This document shows, one piece after another, positions 11,878 to 22,129 of a DNA stretch of 64,000 bases. Where the stretch lies: positions 82,673,986-82,737,985 of the forward strand of contig CM047426.1 in the NCBI GenBank assembly GCA_026168455.1. Reading direction: 5' to 3'. Made by a program: the position numbers and the translations under genes. How positions within the stretch are numbered: position 1 is the first letter of the stretch; the number at the start of each line of letters is the position of its first letter. The stretch is from Theocolax elegans (Eukaryota; Arthropoda; Insecta; Hymenoptera; Cerocephalidae). The notes beneath the pieces were generated by a model that was not told where the DNA came from, ran no database searches, and saw only the letters and a list, made by a program, of their open reading frames with translations.

Positions 11878-12079
11878 AGCTTAGTTGGCACAGAGAGCAA
11901 ACCTTCAAGCTCAAAGGTTCCGAGTTCGGTTTCTTTGACTAAATATTTTTTTTAAATCTTTTCAATTATATAAATTTTGTAAATCAGGGAAAAAGTCTGA
12001 CATTAAGTATGGAAGTTTTAATAAAGCAAAAGTCTAGAATAGTGTCCGATGCTAGACTATCCAAGATTTCATATATACT
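11878..12079 (+). mobile_element. tRNA-derived SINE-like element, unit 2 copy
   Basis: Duplicate of the 10,188 element. The A-box-like part reads GCTTAGTTGGC and the B-box-like part AGTTCGGTTTC (11,913-11,923), so it is slightly more degraded. Confidence 0.45.
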
Positions 12080-12220
12080 CTTTTTTTTATGAAGCTTACC
12101 CAAGCTCATAGAGCTTATACAGCTATCCCTCCCTAGTGAACCGCACCACCTCGCATTCGCCAGGGTATGGAACCCCATGGAGAGAGAAACTTGACCCGTG
12201 ACGGTCGGGGTGTATTTAAG
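12080..12220 (-). mobile_element. Minus-strand retroelement 3' end with A-rich tail, unit 2 copy
   Basis: Duplicate of the 10,386-10,530 feature, carried by the tandem duplication. The core motif lies at about 12,137-12,169 and the T run at 12,081-12,089. Confidence 0.4.
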
Positions 12221-12624
12221 AACGATTCTGTGTGAATGTTTTGGTCACATTGTGTAGGCCTTGATAGCGAAACCGAACGTCTTGCATCTCCCGTTCATGT
12301 TGTGGTATGTGAAAAATCACCTAACTGGATAATGCAAGCCAATGTCCAATTCGCTAGGGAAATGCTTTTGGCACTGCTTAATTTTCACGACCGGCAGAGG
12401 TGTGTCTTCATCATTCCGTCACCGTGTCGGTTTCATTTAGACTAATTTTCCTACACTTTTCCCTCACTAGTGTTAGACTAACTTTTTTTCGGGATGGCAA
12501 TACTAAATTCAACATTCACAGTAAATATTAAAAAGTATGTAAAATTCATGCCCTCATTAATAATAACTTTAATTAAAAAATATAATCCTTTACATATATC
12601 GTCGCCTCCGAATAAAAACATTCT

Positions 12625-12932
12625 AACTCAGAAATCGCTTGGAAAACACGTTAACTCAGAATTCGCTTGGAGAACACGTTAACTCAGAAATCGCTTGGAG
12701 AACACGTTAACTCAGAATTCGCTTGGAGAACACGTTAACTCAGAAATCGCTTGGAAAACACGTTAACTCAGAATTCGCTTGGAGAACACGTTAACTCAGA
12801 AATCGCTTGGAGAACATGTTAACTCAGAAATCGCTTGGAAAACACGTTAACTCAAAAATCGCTTGGAAAACACGTTAACTCAAAAATCGCTTGGAGAAGA
12901 CTTTAACTCAAAAGTTGCTTGGAGAACACGTT
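12625..12932 (+). repeat. Minisatellite: eleven 28-bp units
   Basis: The unit AACTCAGAAATCGCTTGG + A/GAAACACGTT repeats head to tail with no indels: 308 bp is exactly 11 x 28. A further partial unit (AATTCAGA) follows. Units 1-6 alternate between GAAATC and GAATTC at positions 7-12 of the unit, giving a 56-bp higher-order period. Units 7-11 lose this alternation and accumulate changes, with the last two most diverged. There are no spacers, so it is not a CRISPR array. Confidence 0.97.
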
Positions 12933-12944
12933 AATTCAGAGGAT

Positions 12945-13892
12945 GATTTTTGGCGCCTCGATTTAAGTTGGCACCACTGCCAAAAATTTTTAACAGTTCA
13001 AGAATAAATAAAAAAACTTTCATATATTTATACACGTATTTTTTTTTAATTTCTCTAAGCGTTCTTATTATACACTAATGCGTTCTCCTAAAAAAGGTGG
13101 AAAATTCTTTAAATATTTAAGAAAATCGTAGAAATTAGTGTTTTCGATAACTTTATGAAATCGATATTTATACGGGCTCTCCATAAATGTGTAAAAGTAC
13201 ATAAATTTATTTCTACTATAAAACGTAGAATAAATATTTGAAAGAATTGACATTGTGATGTGTTGGTACTTTATTTTTATGAAATTGCATTATTTCATAA
13301 TTGTATTGTTTTTAATATTATTTAAATATTAAAAAATTTGCTTTGTTTAGTTTTTGCGATTATCTAAAAAATATTTTGTATGGGAGAAAGTTCAACTTTA
13401 TTCCCCCTTACGACGAAAAGTATAACACGAAAAGTATTTATATAAAAGTATATGAAAATTATACATACATACATGATAAATAAGATATATATATATAACA
13501 ACAAATATCAAAGAACCGAAAAAATTCTTGCGCGCTTGGAGTTTCTAGTGCATATATATATATGGATCGATAGGCGATTTGCGATGATGAGATGAGTGCA
13601 TGTATAGAACAAAAACGTAAATATAATAACCAAAAATCGAAATCACAATCATGTAACTGTCTACGGTGTATTTGCTGGGAATAAACCGAAACATACTAAA
13701 AAGAGAAACAAAGAAGAGGAAAAAATTGATTACTTATTTTGTAAGTATATATTTTATATTAGTATAGTTAGTAAATAGTAATTAATTACATATATATCAT
13801 ATTATATAGCACAAATATCATCATCAAACGCTTAATGTAAACATGCAAGTAAAAATGTTGTTTTTATTTTCATATTATTTACGTTTTATTCT
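12945..13892. other. AT-rich sequence between minisatellite and Pao array
   Basis: No gene seen. There are small TA/CATA simple repeats near 13,462-13,500 and 13,552-13,562. A minus-strand frame at 13,068-13,253 has low complexity and is not convincing. Confidence 0.6.
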
Positions 13893-14346
13893 AAATGGAA
13901 TCGCTCGCGCAACTAGCGATCCTTCCCTTACGTGTACGCTGGCGTCGCGATCCGGTGTGTTCCAACACAATCCAGGATTCGACACGATCACGGTCGACCA
14001 CCTGGATGTAACGGCGATGTCTAGTCGTGTCTTCCAGACAAATCAACAATCGGCCGAGAAGCTAGGCTTGTCAATCCAGTTATAATATCAAGCGATCACG
14101 CTAATATCAAGAGATCCAAAGATTGGGCAGGCACTGCCCAGGTATTCACACACACGCACAGAAATCGCGAACACCAGCTACACGTCACCCAATAGTTTAT
14201 AATCAACCTCGCAAAATGATCAATAACACACAATGCCGTGAAAAGGTACAAGTTGCCCGGTTGCTGGCTAGACTCGAAGTGTCGCTCGTCCGTCAAAGAT
14301 CTGTCAATCAGGGTCTTGGTCAGGGTTAGGGTGGGGATGTATTCCA
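13893..14346 (-). repeat. Truncated LTR (left edge of array)
   Basis: Matches the right-hand (minus-strand 5') portion of the full LTRs at 17.2, 20.8 and 24.5 kb, then stops abruptly at 13,893 in unrelated AT-rich DNA. The part containing the A/T-rich U5-like half and the terminal TGTTTATAAG is missing. Non-coding frames on both strands (such as 14,096-14,347) recur in every LTR and are repeat shadows. Confidence 0.6.
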
Positions 14347-14869
14347 TGTGTAGTTCCCTTTAGCGTACCATTCGGTATATCGCTGTTTGTTTCAACTCAC
14401 TAGCAGTCGACAATCGAGAAACATATGGTTAGAGCTAGGTATATACGGGGACACGACGGCTGCCTACTCTACCGCTCATAAAACTCCTTTGAAATTCCCG
14501 TGAAACAATGAACTATGGTTCTATTTGGGAATTCCTTGTCATATGTTCTTCCAACGTGTTTGGCCATGCCGCTCAAATATGTATTTTCTTATTGTATGCT
14601 TCTAAACGCTCATATATTAAGAAAGACGCGCGTAAATACGTGACAAAAGGGATGGCAAAAGATTTACTCTTAACCGTGCCTTTTTTTCAAATTTAAAGCG
14701 TATAAATACGCGAACACACCGCCCGCCTTCGTCCACCGGACGAATATTTACTATAAGAGAGCTATTGATTAGTTCGTACAATGCTTTGTTCGATTCATCG
14801 CTCCTTATTGTATTGGTTAATCAATGCTCCAAAACGTTGTATAATTTCATCTAATTGTTTTCCGTCGCG

Positions 14870-16800
14870 CAATGTTAACGTTGGGTTGCCGCCCGCCGTG
14901 ACGCGATCGTACAAACTGGACCGGAGACTATCCATCCGAGAACTGTATTTTGTGCAACCAAACCTGAATCGGCAAATTTCTTAACTTCTGAGCGAATCAG
15001 CTGACTGTATATATCCGCGCCTAATATAACATCGATTGAGTCCGGTATATAAAAATGTGGATCTGCGAGAGATAAGTTTGAAAATATACTCAAATCGAGA
15101 CCCATCGGGCGACGCGCTGGTAAACGGGATGTTAATTCGGAAGTATAAAAGCATCAGTTTCAATTTCTATGGAAGCCTCAGTCAACGATTTTATTGTAAA
15201 TCGCGTGGCAAATCGTGCCGTACCGCGGTATTAGTACCTAGACACAGTTAATGGGACGTTTACCCGACGTTTAGTTAGTCCGACCAGACTCGCGACAGAG
15301 TTTGTAACAAAGGAAGCTTCGGATCCTTGATCGAGTAAGGCTCGTACGCGTGTTTGATTTCCGTTTGGTCCAACGAGTGTTAGTTGAGCGGTAGCTAGAT
15401 AACATGATAACTTCGCGGAGAGAAGCTAGTTGTAGAGCGTTCACGCTACTTGCGGAATTAACGTCTTCGTCATCATTTTTATTTGTTTACTATCCCGGTT
15501 ATCAAAGGAGCGTTACTAGTCCGATGAACTGAGATGAATCATGGTATGATGCCGTTCTTTACAGGTCGCGCATTTACTTAATGAGACACATTCGGAGACT
15601 CTATGCGGCCCGAGGCAATTAAAACAGAGCTGCAATCGACGTACGTCTCGACGACGTTCATATGGCGTTTTGGCTTTAAACCGATAGCATTGGTAAAGGG
15701 CGTGTGTGTTATCGCACAACGGGCATTTACTTTCGATCTGTGCGAGTCTGTGAACTAGTCGCGTGATATACTTTTCGCGCACTTGAAAGAGGTTTCGGTC
15801 GGCGGAATTAACCTTCTATCCGATGTACTACCTTCAGACGCGATCATGCTCGAGTTTGAGATCTTGTTCCAAAAATTCTGCTAACTCACTAAATTTTGGA
15901 AACCGCTCAAGTGAATTCGCGTTATTATTAGCAAGCGTAGCATTAATAAGAGTGCGGCGATCCTGTATGCTAAATCGGCTTCCCAAGCTTTGCGCGAATC
16001 GGGGTCTAAACGTGCAGCTAAAATAAAAACAAACCATACATCCCAATATTCGACAGGCATCTGTAAATTTGTTAGCGCGCGAATAATGCGTTTGAGCTTC
16101 GGCCGCGAAACTTCGTAATTCCACCGCAGATTCTTTCTTTAGATAGGGCATATCTAAAAGTGCTCGCAATGATTATTAACAATGAGTCGCGGATTGTGAA
16201 AACGCGCTTTCAATGCCTGCCAAGTCCGTCAGATAGTTTGCTTCGTAGTAGCAACGTTTTTACAAGGTCGGTCCGCGGTACCTCTTAAACAAGTTTTAAA
16301 TATTGCAATTTCGTCGCGTCGGATAATCGAGATGCATTAATGAACTAATGTCGTAACAAATCACAAAAATTCTCCCAATCTTCATATCTAGCCGGAGAAT
16401 GAAGGTAGGGTCTAGTTTGGGAGCTTAGCCGCGCGGGGGTTCGAATTCAGTCATCGGTAAGTTGGTGATCCCGATGGTAAAACAGTTTTCTGTCAGTGTC
16501 AAGTCTGATTTTAATGTTAAAAGAAAGTCAGTGTATCTTCATATAATACTTGTATTTTGTCATTACTTCCGCTGGTAGTATAAGAGTCAATTGCGGCCCT
16601 CATCGCGTACAACGATCTCCTCGTGTGTCGATCGCGCATCGCTCCAAACCTCCTTCATTGTTTCGATACGGGAATTAACGATATTTAAATTAAAACTATC
16701 ACGCGCCTTCTCCTTTAGGGTCGAGCGCTCAACAGTTTCAATTTCTGATACACGCGCGTTTTGGTAAAGATACAAGCTTTTTTAAGGCTAACGGAGCCAT
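14870..16800 (-). pseudogene. Pao gag-protease, unit 1 (heavily frameshifted)
   Basis: The polyprotein would start at the ATG at 16,800 (MAPLALKKL in the better copies). Its fragments are scattered over frames: gag N-terminus 16,587-16,775, gag C-terminal part 15,834-16,169, zinc knuckles 15,516-15,782 and the C-terminal protease region 14,875-15,105. The last fragment retains GADIYSQLI and LGWIVSGPV. Three knuckles are visible: CPLC..H..C, CFNC..H..C and CATC..HHTMIH. This unit has the most single-base insertions and deletions of the three, including extra bases in G and T runs. Gag would package element RNA and the protease would mature the polyprotein, but this copy cannot produce an intact product. 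Confidence 0.88.
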
Positions 16801-17178
16801 TTCTCTTTGTACTCAGATAATAAGTTTTTAAACACACAATAGCAAATAAAAATCACAATACCGACACTTAAGGCACATTCACACAAACGCAAATTATTGC
16901 TAGATTAACTACCTTAAATAATTTAATCTGAAACGAAGAATTAATACATACGGAAGTTACAATCAATAACTTAAACGCAAAACTTAAAATAGCACAGCGC
17001 AGTTTCGATAATTTAAACAAGACGTATCAGCAAACACGTTTATAAAATATAATTGTTAACCTGAAGCGAATCGATATACAAATAACTACTGATAAGATGT
17101 AAATTTTAGTATATTAGATTTTGTCTCCTTTATATATCAAGTATTGAACCGTATCATTAATCTAGCACAATTCCACCT

Positions 17179-17195
17179 TCCTCACCCGGGCACCA
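17179..17195 (-). other. tRNA primer-binding site, copy 1
   Basis: On the minus strand TGGTGCCCGGGTGAGGA directly follows the LTR end. The plus strand therefore ends in ...GGGCACCA like the 3' end of a mature tRNA. It lacks one G relative to the other two copies. Confidence 0.7.
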
Positions 17196-17988
17196 TGTTT
17201 TATAAGTCTCGTGAAAATAAGAAAAGAAATTATTAAGTTAAATTAATATAACAGGCAATTATTAGTGAGTTCGGTGGTTAGGATAGGTGGAGGATCGTGC
17301 CAGATATAAGAGATACCAATTAAAGTGAAAATAGAATTAAATTTATTTTAATTAAATTAAATATATCGCATTAAAAAACCCCAGTTGATGTGGGGAAAAA
17401 GCCTTGATTATTAATCTAAATATCTAATTTATCCTGATATAATTACTAAATAACTTACATTAAACTTATTACAATTGGAAACTGTTACTAAACTAGGAAT
17501 AATAATAATAACAATAATAATAGTAATAATAACGGACTATGAATACATAAAATGGAATCGCTCGCCGCAACTAGCGATCCTTCCCTTACTTGTACGCTGG
17601 CGTCGCGATCCGGTGTGTTCCAACACAATACAGGATTCGACACGATCACGGTCGACCACCTGGATGTAACGGCGATGTCTAGTCGTTCTTCCAGACAAAT
17701 CAACAATCGGCCGAGAAGCTAGGCTTGTCAATCCAGTTATAATATCAACGATCACGCTAATATCAAGAGATCCAAAGATTGGGCAGGCACTGCCCAGGTA
17801 TTCACCACACACGCACAGAAATCGCGAACACCAGCTACACGTCACCCAATAGGTTTATAAATCAACCTCGCAAAATGATCAGAACACACAATGCCGTTAA
17901 AGATTTTGGCTAGACTCGAAGTGTCGCTCGTCCGTCAAAGATCTGTCAATCAGGGTCTTGGTCAGGGTTAGGGTGGGGATGTATTCCA
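17196..17988 (-). repeat. Pao LTR, copy 1 (boundary partly inferred)
   Basis: The minus-strand 3' boundary is defined by ...CTTATAAACA abutting the primer-binding site at 17,195. The minus-strand 5' boundary is less certain. I place it at TGGAATACATCCCC because a short purine tract (AAAGGGAA) precedes it, giving an LTR of about 800 bp. A shorter option begins at TGTTGGAACACACC (~430 bp). Inside are a (TTA)-rich microsatellite (17,500-17,532 region), a hairpin CCCCA-7 nt-TGGGG near 17,380, and minus-strand AATAAA signals. Confidence 0.6.
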
Positions 17989-18479
17989 TGTGTAGTTCCC
18001 TTTAGCGTACCATTCGGTATATCGCTGTTTGTTTCAACTCACTAGCAGTCGACAATCGAGAAACATATGGTTAGAGCTAGGTATATACGGGGACACGACG
18101 GCTGCCTACTCTACCGCTCATAAAACTCCTTTGAAATTCCCGTGAAACAATGAACTATGGTTCTATTTGGGAATTCCTTGTCATATGTTCTTCCAACGTG
18201 TTGGCCATGCCGCTCAAAATATGTTTTCTTATGGTATGCTTCTAAACGCTCATATATTAAGAAAAACGCGCGTAAATACGTGACAAAAGGGATGGCAAAA
18301 AGATTTACTCTTAACCGTGCCTTTTTTTCAAATTTAAAGCGTATAAATACGCGAACACACCGCCCGCCTTCGTCCACCGGACGAATATTTACGTATAAGA
18401 GAGCTATTGATTAGTTCGTACATGCTTTGTTCGATTCATCGCTCCTTTATTGTATTGTTAATCAATGCTCCAAAAACGT

Positions 18480-20439
18480 TGTATAATTTCATCTAATTTG
18501 TTTTCCGTCGCGCAATGTAACGTTTGGGTTGCCGCCCGCCGTGACGCGATCGTACAAACTGGACCGGAGACTATCCATCCGAGGAACTGTATTTTGTGCA
18601 ACCAAACCTGAATCGGCAAATTTCTTAACTTCTGAGCGAATCAGCTGACTGTATATATCCGCGCCTAATATAACATCGATTGAGTCCGGTATATAAAAAT
18701 GTGGATCTGCGAGAGATAAGTTTGAAAATATACTCAAATCGAGACCCATCGGGCGACGCGCTGGTAAACGGGATGTTAATTTCGGAAGTATAAAAGCATC
18801 AGTTTCAATTTCTATGGAAGCCTCAGTCAACGATTTTATTGTAAATCGCGTGGCAAATCGTGCCGTACCCGCGGTATTAGTACCTAGACCAGTTAATGGG
18901 ACGTTTACCCGACGTTTAGTTAGTCCGACCAGACTCGCGACAGAGTTTGTAAAAAGGAAGCTTCGGATCCTTGATCGAGTAAGGCTCGTACGCGTGTTTG
19001 ATTTCCGTTTGGTCCAACGAGTGTTAGTTGAGCGGTGCTAAATAACATGATAACTTCGCGGAGAGAAGCTAGTTGTAAGAGCGTTCACGCTACTTGCGGA
19101 ATTAACGTCTTTGTCATCATTTTTATTGGTTTACTATCCCGGTTATCAAAGGAAGCGTTACTAGTCGATGAACTAAGATGAATCATGGTATGATGCCGTT
19201 CTTTACAGGTCGCGCATTTACTTAATGAGACACATTCGGAGACTCTATGCGGCCCGAGGCAATTAAAACAGAGCTGCAATCGACGTACGTCTCGACGACG
19301 TTCATATGGCGTTTTGGCTTTAAACCGATAGCATTGGTAAAGGGCGTGTGTTATCGCACAACGGGCATTTTACTTTTCGATCTGTGCGAGTCTGTGAACT
19401 AGACGCGTGATATACTTTTCGCGCACTTGAAAGAGGTTTCGTCGGCGGAACTAACCTTCTATCCGATGTACTACCTTCAGACGCGATCATGCTCAGAGTT
19501 TGAGATCTTTGTTCCAAAAATTCTGCTAACTCACTAAATTTTGGAAACCGCTCGAGTGAATTCGCGTTATTATTCAAGCGTAGCATTAATAAGAGTGCGG
19601 CGATCCTTTATGCTTAAATCGGCTTCCCAAGCTTTGCGCGAATCGGGGTCTAAACGTGCAGCTAAAATAAAAACAAACCATACATCCCAATATTCGACAG
19701 GCATCTGTAAATTTGTTAGCGCGCGAATAATGCGTTGAGCTTCGTCCGCGAAACTTCGTAATTCCACCGCAGATTCTTTCTTTAGATAGGGCATATCTAA
19801 AAGTGCTCGCAAATGATTATTAACAATGAGTCGCGGATTGTGAAAACGCGCTTTCAATGCCTGCCAAGTCGTCAGATAGTTTGCATTCGTAGTAGCAACG
19901 TTCTTTACAAGGTCGGCCGCGGTACCTCTTAAACAAGTTTTTAAATATTGCAATTTCGTCGCGTCGGATAATCGAGATGCATTATGAACTAATGTCGTGA
20001 ACAAATCACAAAAATTCTCCCAATCTTCATATCTACCGGAGAATGAAGGTAGGTCTAGTTTTGGGAGCTTAGCCGCGCGGGGTTCGAATTCAGTCATTCG
20101 GTAAGTTGGTGATCCCGATGGTAAAACAGTTTCTGTCAGTGTCAAGTCTGATTTTAATGTTAAAAGAAAGTCAAGTGTATCTTCATATAATACTTGTAGT
20201 TTTGTCATTACTCCGCTGGTAGTATAAGAGTCAATTGCGGCCTCATCGCGTACAACGATCTCCTCGTGTGTCGATCGCGCATCGCTCCAAACCTCCTTCA
20301 ACGTTTCGATACGGGAATTAACGATATTTAAATTAAAACTATCACGCGCCTTCTCCTTTAGTCGAGCGCTCAACAGTTCAATTTCTGATACACGCGCGTT
20401 TTGTAAAGATACAAGCTTTTTTAAGGCTAACGGAGCCAT
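18480..20439 (-). pseudogene. Pao gag-protease, unit 2 (longest gag frame, still frameshifted)
   Basis: The longest open segment in the array is 19,570-20,439. It is 289 codons from MAPLALKKL through the gag core motifs LPSFSGRYEDWENF, LQYLKTCLRG and ARFHNPRLIVNNHLRALLDMP. It ends where a two-base deletion relative to unit 3 (19,570-19,578 region) shifts the frame. The gag C-terminus and first knuckle continue at 19,320-19,586, the remaining knuckles at 19,085-19,279, and the protease region at 18,489-18,830 (IPDSIDVILGADIYSQLI). Right after the protease, LDEIIQRFWSID in another frame resembles the start of the pol linker that normally precedes reverse transcriptase. It then meets a stop and the deletion. 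Confidence 0.92.
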
Positions 20440-20812
20440 TTCTCTTTGTAACTCAGATAATAAGTTTTAACACACAATAGCAAATAAGAATCACAAATAC
20501 CGACACTTGAGCACATTCACACAAACGCAAATTATTGCTAGATTAACTACCTTAAATATTTAATCTGAAACGAAGAATTAATACATACGGAAGTTACAGT
20601 CAATAACCTTAAACGCAAAACTTAAAATAGCACAGCGCAGTTCGATAATTTAAACAAGACGTATCAGCAAACACGTTAAAAATTAATTGTTAACCTGAAG
20701 CGAATCGATACAAATAACTACTGATAAGATGTAAATTTTAGTATATTAGATTTTTGTCTCCTTTATATATCAAGTATTGAACCGTATCATTAAATCTAGC
20801 ACAATTCCACCT

Positions 20813-20830
20813 TCCTCACCCGGGGCACCA
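20813..20830 (-). other. tRNA primer-binding site, copy 2
   Basis: Minus strand TGGTGCCCCGGGTGAGGA follows the LTR immediately. The plus strand TCCTCACCCGGGGCACCA resembles the 3' end of insect elongator tRNA-Met (one mismatch from memory), so that tRNA is the likely primer. Confidence 0.7.
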
Positions 20831-21632
20831 TGTTTATAAGTCTCGTGAAATAAGAAAAGAAATTATTAAGTAAATTAATATAAAGGCAATTATTATGTGA
20901 GTTCGGTGGTTAGGATAGGTGGAGGATCGTGCCAGATAATAAAGATACACAATTTAAAGTGAAATAGAATTAAATTTATTTTAATTTAAATTAAATATAT
21001 CGGCATTAAAAAACCCCAGTTGATGTGGGGAAAAAGCCTTGATATATATCTAAATATCTAATTTATCCTGATATAATACTAAATAACTTACATTAAACTT
21101 ATTACAATGGAAACTGTTACTAAACTAGGAATAATAATAATAACCATAATAATAGTAATAATAACGGACTATGAATACATAAAATGGAATCGCTCGAGCA
21201 ACTAGCGATCCTTCCCTTACGTGTACGCTGGCGTCGCGATCCGGTGTGTTCCAACACAATCCAGGATTCGACACGATCACGGTCGACCACCTGGATGTAA
21301 CGGCGATGTCTAGTCGTTCTTCCAGACAAATCAACAATCGGCCGAGAAGCTAGGCTTGTCAATCCAGTTATAATATCAAGCGATCACGCTATATCAAGAG
21401 ATCAAAGATTGGGCAGGCACTGCCCAGGTATTCACACACACGCACAGAAATCGCGAACACCAGCTACACGTCACCCAATAGTTTATAATCAACCTCGCAA
21501 AATGATCAATAACACACAATGCCGTGAAAAGGTACAAGTTGCCCGGTTGCTGGCTAGACTCGAAGTGTCGCTCGTCCGTCAAAGATCTGTCAATCAGGGT
21601 CTTGGTCAGGGTTAGGGTGGGGATGTATTCCA
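20831..21632 (-). repeat. Pao LTR, copy 2 (boundary partly inferred)
   Basis: Same organisation as the 17.2-kb LTR, starting on the plus strand with TGTTTATAAG beside the primer-binding site. The CCCCA/TGGGG hairpin lies near 21,013-21,029. The right boundary is the longer of two candidates. Confidence 0.6.
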
Positions 21633-22129
21633 TGTGTAGTTCCCTTTAGCGTACCATTCGGTATATCGCTGTTTGTTTCAACTCACTAGCAGTCGACAAT
21701 CGAGAAACATATGGTTAGAGCTAGGTATATACGGGGACACGACGGCTGCCTACTCTACCGCTCATAAAACTCCTTTGAAATTCCCGTGAAACAATGAACT
21801 ATGGTTCTATTTGGGAATTTCCTTGTCATATGTTCTTCCAACGTGTTTGGCCATGCCGCTCAAAATATGTATTTTCTTATTGTATGCTTCTAAACGCTCA
21901 TATATAAGAAAGACGCGCGTAAATACGTGACAAAAGGGATGGCAAAAAGATTTACTCTTAACCGTGCCTTTTTTTTCAAATTTAAAGCGTATAAATACGC
22001 GAACACACCGCCCGCCTTCGTCCACGGACGAATATTTACGTATAAGAGAGCTATTGATTAGTTCGTACAATGCTTTGTTCGATTCATCGCTCCTTTATTG
22101 TATTGTTAATCAATGCTCCAAAAACGTTG
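21633..22129 (-). other. Residual 3' internal region of the Pao unit
   Basis: Between the protease end and the next LTR only about 500 bp remain. Complete BEL/Pao elements have several kilobases of reverse transcriptase, RNase H and integrase here. A minus-strand frame (21,807-22,070) holds no recognisable polymerase motif. A short purine tract (AAAGGGAA) close to the LTR could be the polypurine tract. The equivalent region recurs at about 14,347-14,869, 17,989-18,479 and, truncated, 25,295-25,667. Confidence 0.6.

Larger units (their letters stand above)
10836..12528. repeat. Tandem duplication, unit 2 (~1.69 kb)
   Basis: Second copy of the 9157-10,835 segment in the same orientation. The copies remain close to identical over AT-rich and mixed stretches alike, so the duplication is fairly recent or has been homogenised. 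The copy of the 69-codon frame is at 12,236-12,445. Several of its codons differ between copies by replacement changes, which does not suggest coding constraint. Confidence 0.9.

Noticed and set aside
12625..12932. Regular 28-bp direct repeats resembling a CRISPR array
   Set aside because: Units abut without spacers and the context is a eukaryotic repeat cluster, so it is a minisatellite.
14123..14329. Repeated 68-codon plus-strand frame (also at 21,409 and 25,071)
   Set aside because: It lies antisense within the Pao LTR and recurs only because the LTR does.
21394..21633. Minus-strand frame repeated in each unit (also 14,096-14,347 and 25,044-25,295)
   Set aside because: It lies inside the LTR, has no retroviral or cellular motif, and is broken in unit 1-2 sequence; treated as non-coding.
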